DNA from: Macquaria australasica | Taxonomy: Eukaryota > Chordata > Actinopteri > Centrarchiformes > Percichthyidae | Reading direction: 5' to 3' | Assembly (NCBI GenBank): GCA_005408345.1 | Contig: SEMN01000316.1 | Location: 1-64,000, forward strand | Length of the DNA: 64,000 nucleotides | Shown: piece after piece, positions 49,821-61,317 of the stretch | Layout of the letters: every line of letters starts with the position of its first letter | How positions within the stretch are numbered: the stretch's first letter is position 1 | Program-made: the position numbers and the translations under genes | Notes under the pieces: model-generated | What the model saw: the letters and a program-made list of their open reading frames with translations, nothing else | Told to the model about the DNA's origin: nothing | The model's database searches: none

Positions 49821-52800
49821 CCACCATATTTACTTTATTTCCACTTCTCCTGTCATGTATAAGGTAGACTTGGCTTTGTTTTATATTTTTATGCATTTGT
49901 CGATGAGATTACACTCTATATTGCTTTCTTCACGTATAAGAAATTAAGACATGGATGCCTTTCGAGAAAAAATACCTGACAAAATAAGGCACAAACGCAT
50001 GAAAATGCTTTTTGCGCCCGGTTGCAGATCACATCAAAGAAAAAAACAAACAGTCTATTCTCCTCACCGAGCCCATAAGTCAGGGTGATGACACACGCCA
50101 TGGATCGCTGGGTGGCCTGGGGTGACACAGATATGATCTGACAGTGGGTTTCCATTAAGGCATGATAATGGACTTCACACTGTATTGTCGAGATTCCATC
50201 AGCTGGGGCTTACCTACCAGTTGAATGGAAAACACTGGCGTGGCGTTCACAGCAAAGAGAGGACAATTGTATTAAATATATATACAAGCTAATAAAGATG
50301 CCTCTTAAACTGCGTCCACCTGTTGTTACTGCATGTGAGCTCAGACACAAGCCGTGCATAATCCAAATATAACATCCTTAAAGAGACAGGAGTGACCACA
50401 ACAGCTGTTGATAAACAGATGGATATCCTGTAATTACATTATCCTACTAATAATGCTACTCATTACCATACTGTGGGTGATGCTAGGATCCATCAACCTT
50501 ATATTTGTCTTGATGAATACATGGCCTGTGTTAGGTTTATTGAAGAGGCTGCATGAATCATCCAACTACTTTTTTAATGCCCAACACAGGGATTATAACA
50601 AATAAATTCTAATCCTCTCATGGAAACACCATCCATTTCACAGACGCAGCCTTACATCACCGTCCATTATTACTGCTGTTTGAATATGCAAGGATGCAAC
50701 AGCCTTTATGCAATCAAGTTCAGTACGACGGCTTATGAAAGGAAAATTATTTGCAGCTTATATTTGTGTTTAAGAGGGAAACAACTTTCCATCATTCATT
50801 AAGGTTTAGGGAGGCTGCTTTGTAAGGTCTGACAGAGAGGCAAGAAATGAGGGTTGCCATAGCAACTGCACAGCAATTGAAAAGGCCAGTGTGAGAGAAA
50901 AGCGGGAAATTAATGGAGTTAAGAACACTGGTGCATGATTTTGCCAAAAGTGTGCCTCTTACGCCTGAACATGAATAGTCTGAACACACTAAATTAAACA
51001 TTAATTCCAACTGTATTAAAGGAATAATAAAACCAGCAGCAAATTATGCTATTTTCAGTAGGAGTTATTCAGATGATTATGCTTCCATGGCACTCTTTAA
51101 AATACAAAACAGGCACTGTATGTGTGAAGCAAAGCCCATGTTATGTATGGGATATCTGCCTTGCAATCGCTGTACCAAAAGTGGCAAAGTGGGACACGTG
51201 GCACTCCAGAGACAGAAATATTGTTGGTTGGTGTGAGGACATCTGCAGGCTGATAGTATTGATCTCTACTCCTTTCTTATAGCCCAAGACAGCCTTTTCT
51301 ATAATCACTGAAATCCTAGCATCTATGATGCTCCATGAGTTAAAAAAAAAAAAAGGCCGTTTTAAAATGCAGCATCTGAAAACCACAACTTCAGTACAAC
51401 TAAACCATCTCTTTGACAACTGAGCACCTCTATCTGCTGAGGAAGGCCATAGGATGTGGTTGAAAGCTTTAGAAACAAAGCAAGTGGACCTTGTGTTGAG
51501 AATTTCTTGTCAAATCGAGTTCAACAGCCTGCATATTCAGAGTTCACGTGATATAAATTAGTAGCCTGGCATATTATTATTCATCTTGTGTGTACTGTTC
51601 AATGTCTGTAGTATTATGCCTAAGGGCTCAATACAAATGTGTTGCTATGTGATAAATAATGAATATTAGTATTTACAACTCTTATTATATACTTCCAATT
51701 ACATAATATTTGATGAGATGTCCTAAAACAATTGAGCTCCTAGGTAAAATAATTTAAATGTGGAAACATCAAAATTAAATGTTGCTAACTCACAAGGATT
51801 TTTTTTTTTTGAACCAGTGTTACCTCACATTGGAGCTCTCTGCATACAGAATCATGTACACTACTGTACTGTATATGGGCTGTGCACTATGCATTATGTT
51901 GCAGATATAATCAATGGCCTCCCACTTTGTTTGGTTGACCCACTGAGTTCCAGGGTCCAGAGGAGAGGAAACCCTCTGACCCCGATCAATAAGAGTTGAC
52001 TGCAGGAAAAGACCAGACCAGTGCCCTTATCAAACAGCATCAATATAAGCATGGCTTATAGCAGCACCATTCATCATCATGGATGTCTCGACATGATATT
52101 ATTAAAAGGCACAATCTGTGATTAAATTTAAACAAAAAGGGTCAACCCACCAGAAAAAAAATAAAACACAAAACTGGAACCTGCTGTCACTCTCAAACAA
52201 ATTAACATGTTTAATACACAGTCACAGTAGATAAATTAACCAAATGCTTTCTGATGCTGTTAAATGTTTTACATCAGTCATTTTTGAAAAACAGTATGTA
52301 TATATGTACATAAGTATAGCAAGACATAAAATGCTAAGTTTCAATCTTTAAATCAAACTCTTCAATTATGAATATAAATATTTATGTGGTAAATAAATTA
52401 AGCACTTAGTCTTTCAATGTTTTATTATCATATCATTCCTTTTGACCAGGAAAGCCAGGAAAAGAAAAAAAAAGATGAAAAGTTAGTTAGAAAAGTAAAA
52501 ATGCTTATTAAATGTTGACAGTCAAAATGATGAAATGGTAATAAAAATATGAAATATTAAATCAAACTTATGTTAATGTTTGTTTTTTTTACTTTTTATC
52601 TCATTATTTTTTTACTTACCACGAGCATTTTGTTTTATCATGACTAACTTTTCATGTTTTGTTTTTTGTTTTCCTGGCAGAACTGGGCTTCCATACTAAA
52701 ATCCACAAAGGTGTCAAACGATGCAGGAATCTGTCAATTTCCCTGCAAGTCATAGACAATAAAAAATGAATGAGCTAGATAGGGTGTAGAATTTGGTTTC

Positions 52801-54416
52801 TCCATGTCTGAGTCGTTTCATAACAGCAGCAACATTATTCATCTACCATGTTTTCATTCCCCATTAAAGTGAGGGGACTTCAGCGGAGGGTAGAAACCCT
52901 GCAGCCTTCTTCTACCACTCACAGTTAATACAAGTTAACAGGCAATAATGGGATGACAAACCATATATTTTACTCCGAGTGGCAGTCTGTGCTTTAAGGG
53001 AACACCAATACAATTGAATTTTCGTTTTCACGTGTGATCTATTTCTTCCTGGCCATTTACTGGTCTTATTTACTGTACAGAATTCACAAGTCTTCTTCGT
53101 TGCTAGAAGTGACAGGGGTGTTTGTCTCGCAGCTAAAAAAAAAAAAAAAAGGTGAGGGGAGTTTTCTTTTGTGTGTGTGAGGGATTAAGGGAGCAAACAA
53201 AAAGGTGTTGATGTGTGTGATCAACTTGCATGGTGGGTGAAGTTGAGTTATCTGAATATAACAACAAAAGCTAACTGAGCTGCAAACTGGAGCTTTATTT
53301 CCATTCTAACATGAGAAATATTGATTTTGTACTTCTGTAGCATTTCATTAACCCACAGCAGCATTGCCATCATAAAGTAACACGTTAGGAATCACTCATG
53401 AAAATAGGAAACTTTGAAGTACTTATGTTTCAGCTAGGGGAGTCCTGTGGCAGTGAGTCCAGTGGACGCTGTTACTTGCAGTGAAGCAGAGACATAAAAA
53501 GGTGTAAAAGAGGGGGAGTTTCTCTCTCCTCAGGCTGAGTACTACAAACAGATGGAAGATGGAGTAGCTCCCGGAACAAACAAAATGCACATCCTCGTTT
53601 TGCAGCCCCCACTGGGACAGAAAAAAAAAGAAGAAAAAAATCCTCATCAGCCATTTTAGCAAATACCACTGGTTAAGCTGCCACAGACTGTATGTATCCA
53701 GCAAAGCCGAGGTCCTTTTAAGTAGGGTTTGATGTTTACTTGGACGAATGGCGTTTTAACTAAGAGTGCTAACAGCTTGTACAGCATCATAGGAGAAACA
53801 GCATCCAAGGACTGCTTTTTATTTACATCGTTTCACAGGGAAATAACTGAACCATGAGGGGAAAGTACTACTAAAAGCTTTCAGTCAACTCCAGCCACTG
53901 AGCAGATGTATAACCCCACAGCTCTACCATCATGCTGTCTTTCTTAATAACACAAACTGTTTCTCACTCCAAGATGAAAGTGGTCTCTGTCTCCTAGTGA
54001 ATAGCACACAGCAGTAGCAGCAGCAGCCACAACATTAAAGAGCGTTTTTGAACACAGAGGGTCTAAAGGGACATGAACAGAAGAATAAACTGAGCAGAGA
54101 GCAGTATCACATCAGTATCAGATTAAGGCTGTGAAACCCAGGAGATGATCCAATGGAAATAGGCTGAGGCTCTACACAGCAACAGACACTAGATAGATAT
54201 AAACCCCAAGAGGCTGTCTGAGAGAGCAGGCACACACAGTTCAGCAGCACAGACATAACCAAGCCACAAGCCAGCAACAAGGCTAGCTCTCAGTACAAGT
54301 GAAATGTGCAGAGCATACATGATGAACACTTGACATGACACACTAAAGAGCTGCCAAGCTGCCCCCCCCCCCCAATTAATACTAACTGCTTGTCCAGAAA
54401 CCACGTCTGCAGCATG
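49821..54416. other. Space between glra2 and fancb, including the fancb 3' region
   Basis: No coding exon recognised. It contains a perfect RFX X-box at 50853 and A-runs near 51342 and 53135. A minus-strand AATAAA (plus tttatt near 53817) could be the fancb polyadenylation signal about 600 bp beyond its stop. AT-rich throughout. Confidence 0.5.
50853..50866. promoter_or_regulatory. Perfect RFX X-box, GTTGCCATAGCAAC
   Basis: It matches both half-sites of the X-box consensus (GTNRCC spacer RGYAAC). It lies about 1 kb downstream of the glra2 3' end and 3.5 kb from the fancb stop, with no promoter evident nearby. Confidence 0.45.
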
Positions 54417-54831
54417 TTAGCTGAGCAAAGTTCTCTGAATGTCTAAGAGAGCTGCCAAATCCCCATCGAGCTGGACTTGGGACATACTTTGGGTTAGTCT
54501 ACGATACCTCCCCACATCCACCAGGGGGCTCAACCTCATCCTACTCCTCTCAACATCCTGTTGCCACACCTCTCTGCACCTCTGGAGCCCCTTTACAGAA
54601 CCTGGCTCAGTGCTCTCCTCGTGTCCAAGGCTCTTCCTCTTCTCCTCCTCTTCCTCTTCTTCACAAAGCAGCAATGACACACACTCTCTGAGTGTCACAA
54701 CCTCTTTCTCCAATGCCAGAGAAAATATTTGAGTTGCACCATGTCCTTTTGTACCTTTGAAAGGCTGGGTGGAGCAGGACCCAGGGAGGTAAGCCAAGAG
54801 AGAGTCCAGGAACTGGAGCATCTGTAACTGG
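54417..54831 (-). CDS. fancb: fancb coding exon 8 and stop
   Basis: 415 bp, acceptor tttgcag|cc; stop TAA at 54419-54417. Encodes QLQMLQFLDSLLAYLPG, the ALEKEVVTLREC segment, a Glu run and the basic C-terminus ending DIQRTLLS. Confidence 0.93.
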
Positions 54832-56828
54832 CTGCAAAGGAACAACAGAGCCACAATTTGCATCATACAATATTATGTTGTAATAAATGAAAACATGATT
54901 GTTGAAGTTTCTTGATGTCTTTTTTATCATTTGTGCCATTTCTCAGCTGCTTCATACCCACCTACCTGTTCAGAGTTTATCTGCGGGATTTGTCATTTTA
55001 AGTGCTCTGCTTGCCAGAGAATCTTAATCACTTTGATACTCAGAGGAATATCACACAGACGTGCATCCTAGTCAACTTCAAAGCCTTGTCAACTTTGAAT
55101 CCATTAATATAAATTGAGCATTGCCCACTTCTACTTACAGAACTACCTTCCTTAGTTCTTTCAAACAAAACTGAATAATTCAAAAGAGTCCCTGGTAGTA
55201 GTGTTTGAACCAATACACAGAGTAGTAATATCACAGTTTGCAAATTAATGGAAAATCTATCTATTAGACAAATTATTCTGTTTTCTGGCTTTACATGACT
55301 ATTAAATTAGCATCTTATAACATTTCAGATTACACAAACCAAAGGACGTTCTTCATGAAAAACATGAAAATGGTATTTAGACAATTGGATATAAAAGTCA
55401 AATTAAGACTTATAAAAGGTACTGTGTGCAGTTTTTGACCTCTAGTAGCGCTACTGAGCAATTTCTTCAGAGTGGGTGCTTGGTTTTTTTGGCCTTGTGC
55501 ACATGCACGTGCACATGCACATGTACATGCATGCCCAAATGCACGCAGGTGATGCAATACACACCCCTGCCAATGATACACATTCCACTGATCTACAGGT
55601 GGCAGAACAAACGCATCAATGCGCCAGCAAAGGCAGGGAAAAAGAAGACTGCTAGCAAGTAAATATGGATGTAAACAATGCAGGTTTCAAAGTATCCCAA
55701 AAATCTGCTTTTCAAATGTTTATAAGAAACGAAATGGATTCAGTATCTTTGTTAGACCTCAAGGATACACAAAATACATTTTGGCATTTTGGTAAGTAAC
55801 ATTAAATGTAAACAGAAACATTGTTTGTTTACAAGAAAAAAATCTTTAAAGCACCTTTAACTTGATGATAGAAAATACATCCTTTTACTCTATGAACCGA
55901 TAATATGATTATGGCCAAAACTCAGTACTATCCAAACCATCAACAACTACAACTCAGAGGTCAGTAATACAGCTATCTTACTGGTATCTGTAAATAAAAA
56001 TGATTTACCTGGAGTGGACAGACAGTTCCCCCTGGAAAGGGGTTATCTGATGCCAGTGCAGCAGCATGAGAGCAGATGGTCCGGAAGAATTTAACAGTAG
56101 ATACTGAGGGCTCACTTCTATCCTCTTACAACCCACTCTTTTCTGAATCCAGCCATCTACATCACCTAAGCTGTGATCAGGAGAGTCTATGTGGAAGACC
56201 CAGCGCTCCAGCACCGCCATCAGACTCAGCAAGTCCTCTTTAACCTCATCTGGGCACAAAAAGAAGACAATCATGAACATGACACGTGACAAAATTAAAA
56301 TCTCAAGCTTTTGTGATTTTACCTGTTTTGAGTTCGGGGTTTTTCAACAGTCGGTTTTGGAAATCACTGTGGATGTCTAAAGCAACTTGCCCACAATGCA
56401 GGACAACCGGTGTTGGGTTGCTCACGAGGGCAAAAGCATCTTGTCTCTGGACGTAATGGAGCATGACACGGCACTTGACACAGCCAGAGTTCAACAGAGG
56501 TGTCAGCCTGGTCACAGCAGTCACAGCCAGTCTGCATGTGTTGGGATCATTGGGTCTGCCGGCATTGTGCTGCTTGCTTCTTTTGGCTGCGGGCTCTGGG
56601 AACGTGGAGGCAGAGGAGGAGGATGATGATGATGAGGAGCAGGACGCAGGGAGCCAGAACATTTGGCTCTGGGTCTGGATGACTGCGGGCGCTGAGCTCT
56701 GGCCCGTCTCTGTCAGGATAGATAAGCTCACACTGGCCACTGGTCTGGAACAAAAATAACACATCACTAACAACCAGATATCACATGGACAGTAGGTAAT
56801 CAGACTGGAGATCAAATACAAAAACAAA

Positions 56829-56892
<64 letters not shown>

Positions 56893-59800
56893 CTGCTTGT
56901 GAACTGATTAACAACACCAATATCTCCAGATGGTGAAATTACATCAGCTGTACAAGTGCACCAATCAAAACAATATCTGGGCTCTTGAAGCAATCATGCC
57001 AGAAGTAGTTTTCCTCCACATGTTCTCAAATAAAAAAACATGAACAGGTGGATGGAGGAATCTGATAGCTTCTTGTTCCCACAAAAGGAGCTCAGAGAGT
57101 TATTAAAAACCTGTTGCCATGGTGACCACCTAGCCACCCTGCATCTGCCTTGGCTAAATTCATATAAAGTTGGGGGCAATCAAAGAGGCAAAAACACACA
57201 CAAAAAAAACACATCCTTACTCAGTTAGTGCTATTTGTTGACAGAGATTAGGTGAGAGACTCATTGGTTTAATCATGAAACAAATCTCTAAGTTCTTTGA
57301 AGACGAGCAGAAATTTTACCTCACAGATGTGATTCACTCGACATGATCTGTCCACCTCAACAAATGGCACCCTAATGTTTTAGTTCTGAGAAATCTAATC
57401 AGGCAGCAATGATACGGTCTGACAGCTGGACAGTAGTACTTCTCACTCGACTAAAACGTGGACTGCCATATTAATATTGCCTGCATCTTTACCATACACA
57501 CATGGATCCACTCAACCAGATGAACTCATTATGCCTGACGAGACATCAAGTGGATGAGCATTTTAGAAGAATCACTACTACGTGTTTGGACAGTCATGTT
57601 CAATGGGCCACATTTCGGACGGCTGATGCCTCGGTCCACACGTAGAAAAATATATACAATCCACTTCAATTAAAAAACAAATCATATTTACACAGAGCTG
57701 CAGGTAGTTAGTATCACTCCCACAACCATTTGGTCCTCAGTGATGCGATGCCATAGCTTGTCAACTTGAGGTTTTGAAGACACTGCTGGCATGTCTTGCG
57801 TCTTGTCATCCAAGGCCTCATCCTTTGACTCATCATCACAGTCCCACAGAGCAATAAGGCCTTCCTGGACAGATAGTGCAAAGACTATAATCAGCAATGA
57901 CAAGTGTGTGACAGCATTGACAAGCAATAGCAGTTCATGTCAGACATTTCAATTTGAACAACAGCCCATTAGGCGCACATGTAGTGGACTTCTTAAATGA
58001 TATTTAAAAGCAGTGTTGCGGTGGTACTTTCTGTCAAAATGCAGTATAATTATTTGCTTTTTTCAAAAAAAAGTTATCTTTGGGTCATATGCACCATTCG
58101 CTGTGGGTGTTATCAGTAAGGCCACCAGTTCATTGGGTTGAGGCTTGCACGAAACAGCAACAAAAAAAATGAAATGAGATCATGAGTAATCACCGTAGAA
58201 GACAAGGAAACATTTGCAGCATTTGTTTCCCGCATGGGTTTGGTCTTCCTCAATGCCAGTGGCAGCATTAGGAATGCTGACTGCTTTAGCCTCATGTGAG
58301 ATGCCATTTTAAATATGACAACTTATCAAAATGAGTGACAAGTGCTGGAGAATAATCTAATCAACAGAGGGGGGGGAGTGCGGGACTAGCAATAATGCAG
58401 CTCACTGTTTTATGGAAAAAAAGTTTAATATCTTTAAATTCTGTTTAAGATGTTAACATTTTTTAAGTTTTAAACAGAACTCAAATGCATGTCAGTGTTA
58501 TAGACATTTCATTACAACAATGGAAATGCTCCTGAACATTACAACAGCTAATGTCACAATGACAATGTTGTCATCACCATGTCATAAGATGTCCTGATGT
58601 CCTGTCCCAGCACTATAGCAAAGGTACAATTTCTATAAATTTTTGTTGTGATCAGGTTGAAAGAGTTGCTGGTTCAATTAGCATTCCTAATAGCGCCCAG
58701 CCCTCTGAAAACTTAGCTCAATACTGTAACAGGCTGTTATTTGCTTGTATATTTTCTTACATGAACATTACCTGCTCAGGCTGCGTGAGAACAGGTTCTC
58801 TTTCTGAGACCACATCAGTGAGGGCTTGGACCGACTGCTGTAGAACTCTTTCTTTCACTCTCACTTCGCTTTGAAGCTGCTGCAGCACGGTCAATCCACT
58901 CTAAATCACAGATCATATTTGATTGACAGTCAGGATGTCGTCATCTCATACAAATACCATCATCATTGATCACTGATTATGCAGCATAATACGGCTGGTC
59001 AATATGGTCAAATTATCATCGCAGTATTAATACAAATATTTTTTTTCCGATTTCAATATACATCACTATATGGCAAATGTGTGTAGAACTACACAAAATA
59101 GTCAAATTGATGTTAGATACAGTGGACAGTGTCCCATCATAACACAATCAGACACAATCCTTCACACAAAACCATGAATTACACAATTTATTTTGCTTGG
59201 AATCGAAATTTAAATTTTGTAAAATTATAACACGGCATTATCATATCTGGATAAGATTCCACAAAAAGACGATAAATTATTGTCCCGCCCTCCAGCATAA
59301 AGACAAATAACATACCAGTGATGTAACAGTTTATAAATGCTCACCTGTAGTCTGGACTCTAAAGCTTGAAGAGTGAGGAGATAGTTCTCTGGTGGAGGAG
59401 GAGATGTCTTTGGTGCTCCATTGCCCTGGCAACGCTAAAACATGTATTTTCTATTAGTCACTCTGACTTCTATCACAAACAAATGTAACTGGGGATAGTA
59501 TAGCTCATGTGATGGGAAATGATGCCTTACAGCATATGAAATGCCACAGAGGTCAGTGAGGAGGAAATCTTCCAATGGCTGTCCTGTTACACCTTGATCC
59601 TTAAAAAACAACAGCATCTGGTCTGTTCCACATCCCACGAAGTCATCCACGTGGACAGAGCTGACACCTGACCAGTGGGAGGCTATCTGGAGAAGAGAGT
59701 TTAACAAAGTAGGCTCATGAAAACTTGTAAACTGAATGGAAGTATAGCTATAGAAAATACTAATAGATACTGAAACCCCAGTTTTGCATACCTGAAATGT

Positions 59801-60715
59801 TTTCTTCCATACAGCGCATACATGCCCCAGGTGAAAGGACATGACAAACAGGCAGCCATGTCTTCCGGTGTTGACCACCTGAATATTTTCAGGTTGTTCA
59901 AAGGGGAGCTGACATGTGTCTTTCACGATGCCGTTCTCAAAATAAACGAGTTGCTGATTAGAAGTTGCTGCGACCACAGCAGATTTCAGCCCACCATCCA
60001 CTTTTTCAGCTGAGAGCACCAAGATGCACCGTGTGACGCAAATGTAGGGATGAGGCAAAATCATAGTGCCATCAAACATGTGTCCATTCTCAACAAAATA
60101 GCCCAGGGTTTGGCTTGTGGACTTGCTATCCGTGCACTGTTCTGAAAGGTTTTGCAGTCCAAGAACAAATGCCTGTTCATTGTGGAGGGGGAGTTCTCCA
60201 ACAACAGCGTGGGACAACTGAATGGGTATCTGTCTCACCTCTCCTGCCTGCAGAGATGTATAGAAGACATTACCAGCATGGCTCCACAACACTGTGGGGC
60301 CCTTGAGGATAGACACATTCTCCCTCATTTCATAAGGGAGTTTAAACTCAATGCAGGGCTCCAGTCGGTTTGAGGCGCTCAGTGTGAGAAGAGTATACTG
60401 GAAGCTCCCTGCTTTCACACTCTTCTTTGTCAGTAAAATACACGGCGTGGCGACTCTCTTCTGAACATGTGTGGCACATTTACATTTCACAACATCCACA
60501 CGGGCTGATCTTTTCCTGCTGATGACAGCCGCTCCATCAGCTGCCTTCAGGAACGCGTTGTCTTCCCGTACAAAAGAAAGGCTGTAGAACATCAACTCAC
60601 TTCTCCCGCTGTCATTTGTGGTTGAGGCTTGTTTGCAGTTAAATAAGATTATCTTTCCACAGAGGGAAAGCCGATGGGGACTCTGATACAAATCTCCCAA
60701 GCGCAATCTCTCCAT
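54417..60715 (-). CDS. fancb: Fanconi anemia group B protein, complete
   Basis: FANCB is a nuclear subunit of the Fanconi core complex. With FANCL and FAAP100 it forms the catalytic module that ubiquitinates FANCD2/FANCI at interstrand crosslinks. Minus-strand coding exons: 60715-59792, 59686-59531, 59434-59345, 58900-58772, 57864-57692, 56744-56323, 56249-56009, 54831-54417. All are GT-AG and join in frame to 849 residues (human 859). No standard catalytic motif is expected. Recognised by similarity along its whole length: VDDFVGCGTDQMLLFFKD, LWHRITEDQMVVGV, LAVTAVTRLTPLL, HWHQITPFQGEL and FSLALEKEVVTL all align in order with human FANCB segments. It has a Ser run near residues 527-535 and a Glu run near 769-775, both from expanded codon repeats. 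The start context is acgATGg (A at -3, G at +4). Orientation relative to glra2 and mospd2 matches human Xp22.2. Confidence 0.95.
54832..56008. other. fancb intron 7
   Basis: Non-coding; mostly occupied by the interspersed repeat at 55415-55860. Confidence 0.7.
55415..55860 (+). mobile_element. Teleost interspersed repeat (GTGCACATGCAC-rich)
   Basis: Starts aaaggtactgtgtgcagttt, with gacctctagtagcgctactg, a run of gcacatgcac palindromes, ctacaggtggcag and tatggatgtaaacaatgcag. I recall this order from a dispersed fish repeat, but the class is unknown. Confidence 0.6.
56009..56249 (-). CDS. fancb: fancb coding exon 7
   Basis: 241 bp, acceptor gtgcccag|at, donor actccag|gtaaat. Encodes DEVKEDLLSLMAVLERW to FQGELSVHS. 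Confidence 0.93.
56323..56744 (-). CDS. fancb: fancb coding exon 6
   Basis: 422 bp, acceptor tgttccag|ac, donor aaaacag|gtaaaa. Encodes PVASVSLSILTETGQ, the Ser run, CRLAVTAVTRLTPLL and RLLKNPELKT. Confidence 0.93.
56745..57691. other. fancb intron 5
   Basis: Non-coding. Holds the long GT array at 56830 and an X-box-like palindrome at 57113-57126. Confidence 0.7.
56830..56891. repeat. (GT)n microsatellite, about 62 bp
   Basis: Perfect GT tract. Transcribed from the minus strand it is (CA)n, about 85 nt upstream of the fancb exon 6 acceptor. Confidence 0.97.
57692..57864 (-). CDS. fancb: fancb coding exon 5
   Basis: 173 bp, acceptor ctgtccag|ga, donor gctctgt|gtaaat. Encodes EGLIALWDCDDES to VVGVILTTCSS; the donor choice is fixed by the reading frame of the next exon. 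Confidence 0.9.
57865..58771. other. fancb intron 4
   Basis: No coding exon needed here, because exons 4 and 5 join in frame. A minus-strand open stretch at 58113-58307 is not supported as an exon. Confidence 0.65.
58772..58900 (-). CDS. fancb: fancb coding exon 4
   Basis: 129 bp, acceptor gatttag|ag, donor gagcag|gtaatg. Encodes a likely helical coiled segment, SGLTVLQQLQSEVRVKER to LTQPEQ. Confidence 0.88.
58985..59300. mobile_element. Probable teleost interspersed repeat in fancb intron 3
   Basis: Contains acggctggtcaatatggtca at the start and attattgtcccgccctcca at the end. I recall these as the ends of a dispersed fish repeat with a cgatattg-type core. Degenerate. Confidence 0.45.
59345..59434 (-). 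CDS. fancb: fancb coding exon 3
   Basis: 90 bp, acceptor tgttttag|cg, donor ctacag|gtgagc. Encodes RCQGNGAPKTSPPPPEN, then YLLTLQALESRLQ. Confidence 0.85.
59531..59686 (-). CDS. fancb: fancb coding exon 2
   Basis: 156 bp, acceptor ttctccag|at, donor tatgct|gtaagg. Encodes IASHWSGVSSVHVDDF to LCGISYA. Confidence 0.93.
59792..60715 (-). CDS. fancb: fancb coding exon 1
   Basis: 924 bp, 308 codons, from MERLRLGDLYQSPHRL to CAVWKKTFQ; donor tttcag|gtatgc. Confidence 0.95.
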
Positions 60716-61284
60716 CGTGCAATAGAGAAACTTCGGGTGCCTACCAGGTTCGATCTCTGCTTATTGACAGCTTGAGTTGACGTTATCGCGGTCACTTTCA
60801 TGACAGAAGTGTCACCGAGGTGCACAAATGGACGACTAGTTGCTAAATGTACTTGCGTGAAAGAAATTTAGCGGTATTCAAAGTTTCATAGCGACTGTTG
60901 AACACTGTGCCAGCGGCGGCGCGCCAACTGAAATCGAACTCTTCCTGTCAGTCCAAGTGCATTGTGGGTGAGAGTTGGTAAAAACAAACAGTGATTTGTC
61001 GCCAAGAAGCTAACGTGTTTATCTCGGCGGTCCCATTTGAAAGAATCGAAATGTGTGACTTATTGGATGAACGCGTTTCTTGTGATCTTGAATACGCGTG
61101 AACGCAACCCTCGACTCTTTCACTTCAAACGAAACAACCCGGCGGGGAGGCGTGGCCACGGCCGGAGCCAAAATGGCGGCGACGGGACGCCAGTTTCACA
61201 CTTCGCACTGATTCATCCGACCAGCTAGCCCAACGAGGAACCACGTTAGCCGCCACACAGAAGGAAACTCGGGGACAGCTGAAT
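60716..61284. promoter_or_regulatory. Shared bidirectional promoter of fancb and mospd2
   Basis: 569 bp separate the divergent start codons, and the interval is the most CpG-dense part of this region. Visible motifs: a ZNF143-type core (CCCACAATGCAC on the minus strand, 60957-60968), an inverted CCAAT box (attgg, 61062-61066), and CCAAAATGGCGGC at 61168-61180, which fits a YY1 site. No TATA box is seen. This is the usual layout of a divergent CpG-island promoter for two broadly expressed genes. Confidence 0.75.
61173..61211 (+). CDS. Short upstream ORF in the mospd2 leader
   Basis: ATG at 61173 in strong context (caaaATGg) opens a 12-residue frame, MAATGRQFHTSH, stopping 74 bp before the mospd2 start. 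It overlaps the YY1-like motif, so it is transcribed only if the start site lies upstream of 61173. Confidence 0.3.
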   Translation: MAATGRQFHTSH

Positions 61285-61317
61285 ATGGCTGAAGTTGATC
61301 AGCACGAAGGAGAGCAG
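61285..61317 (+). CDS. mospd2: mospd2 exon 1
   Basis: 33 bp coding, MAEVDQHEGEQ; donor gagcag|gtaccg. Confidence 0.85.

Noticed and set aside
56830..56891. Regular array considered as a CRISPR-like repeat
   Set aside because: A pure dinucleotide tract with no spacers in a vertebrate gene intron.
56746..56920. Minus-strand frame with a long Thr-His run continuing into fancb exon 6
   Set aside because: The run is the translated (CA)n microsatellite; the real exon begins at the tgttccag acceptor at 56744.
58113..58307. Open minus-strand stretch inside fancb intron 4 that could be an extra exon
   Set aside because: Exons 4 and 5 of fancb join in frame and align directly with adjacent human FANCB segments, leaving no room for this peptide.
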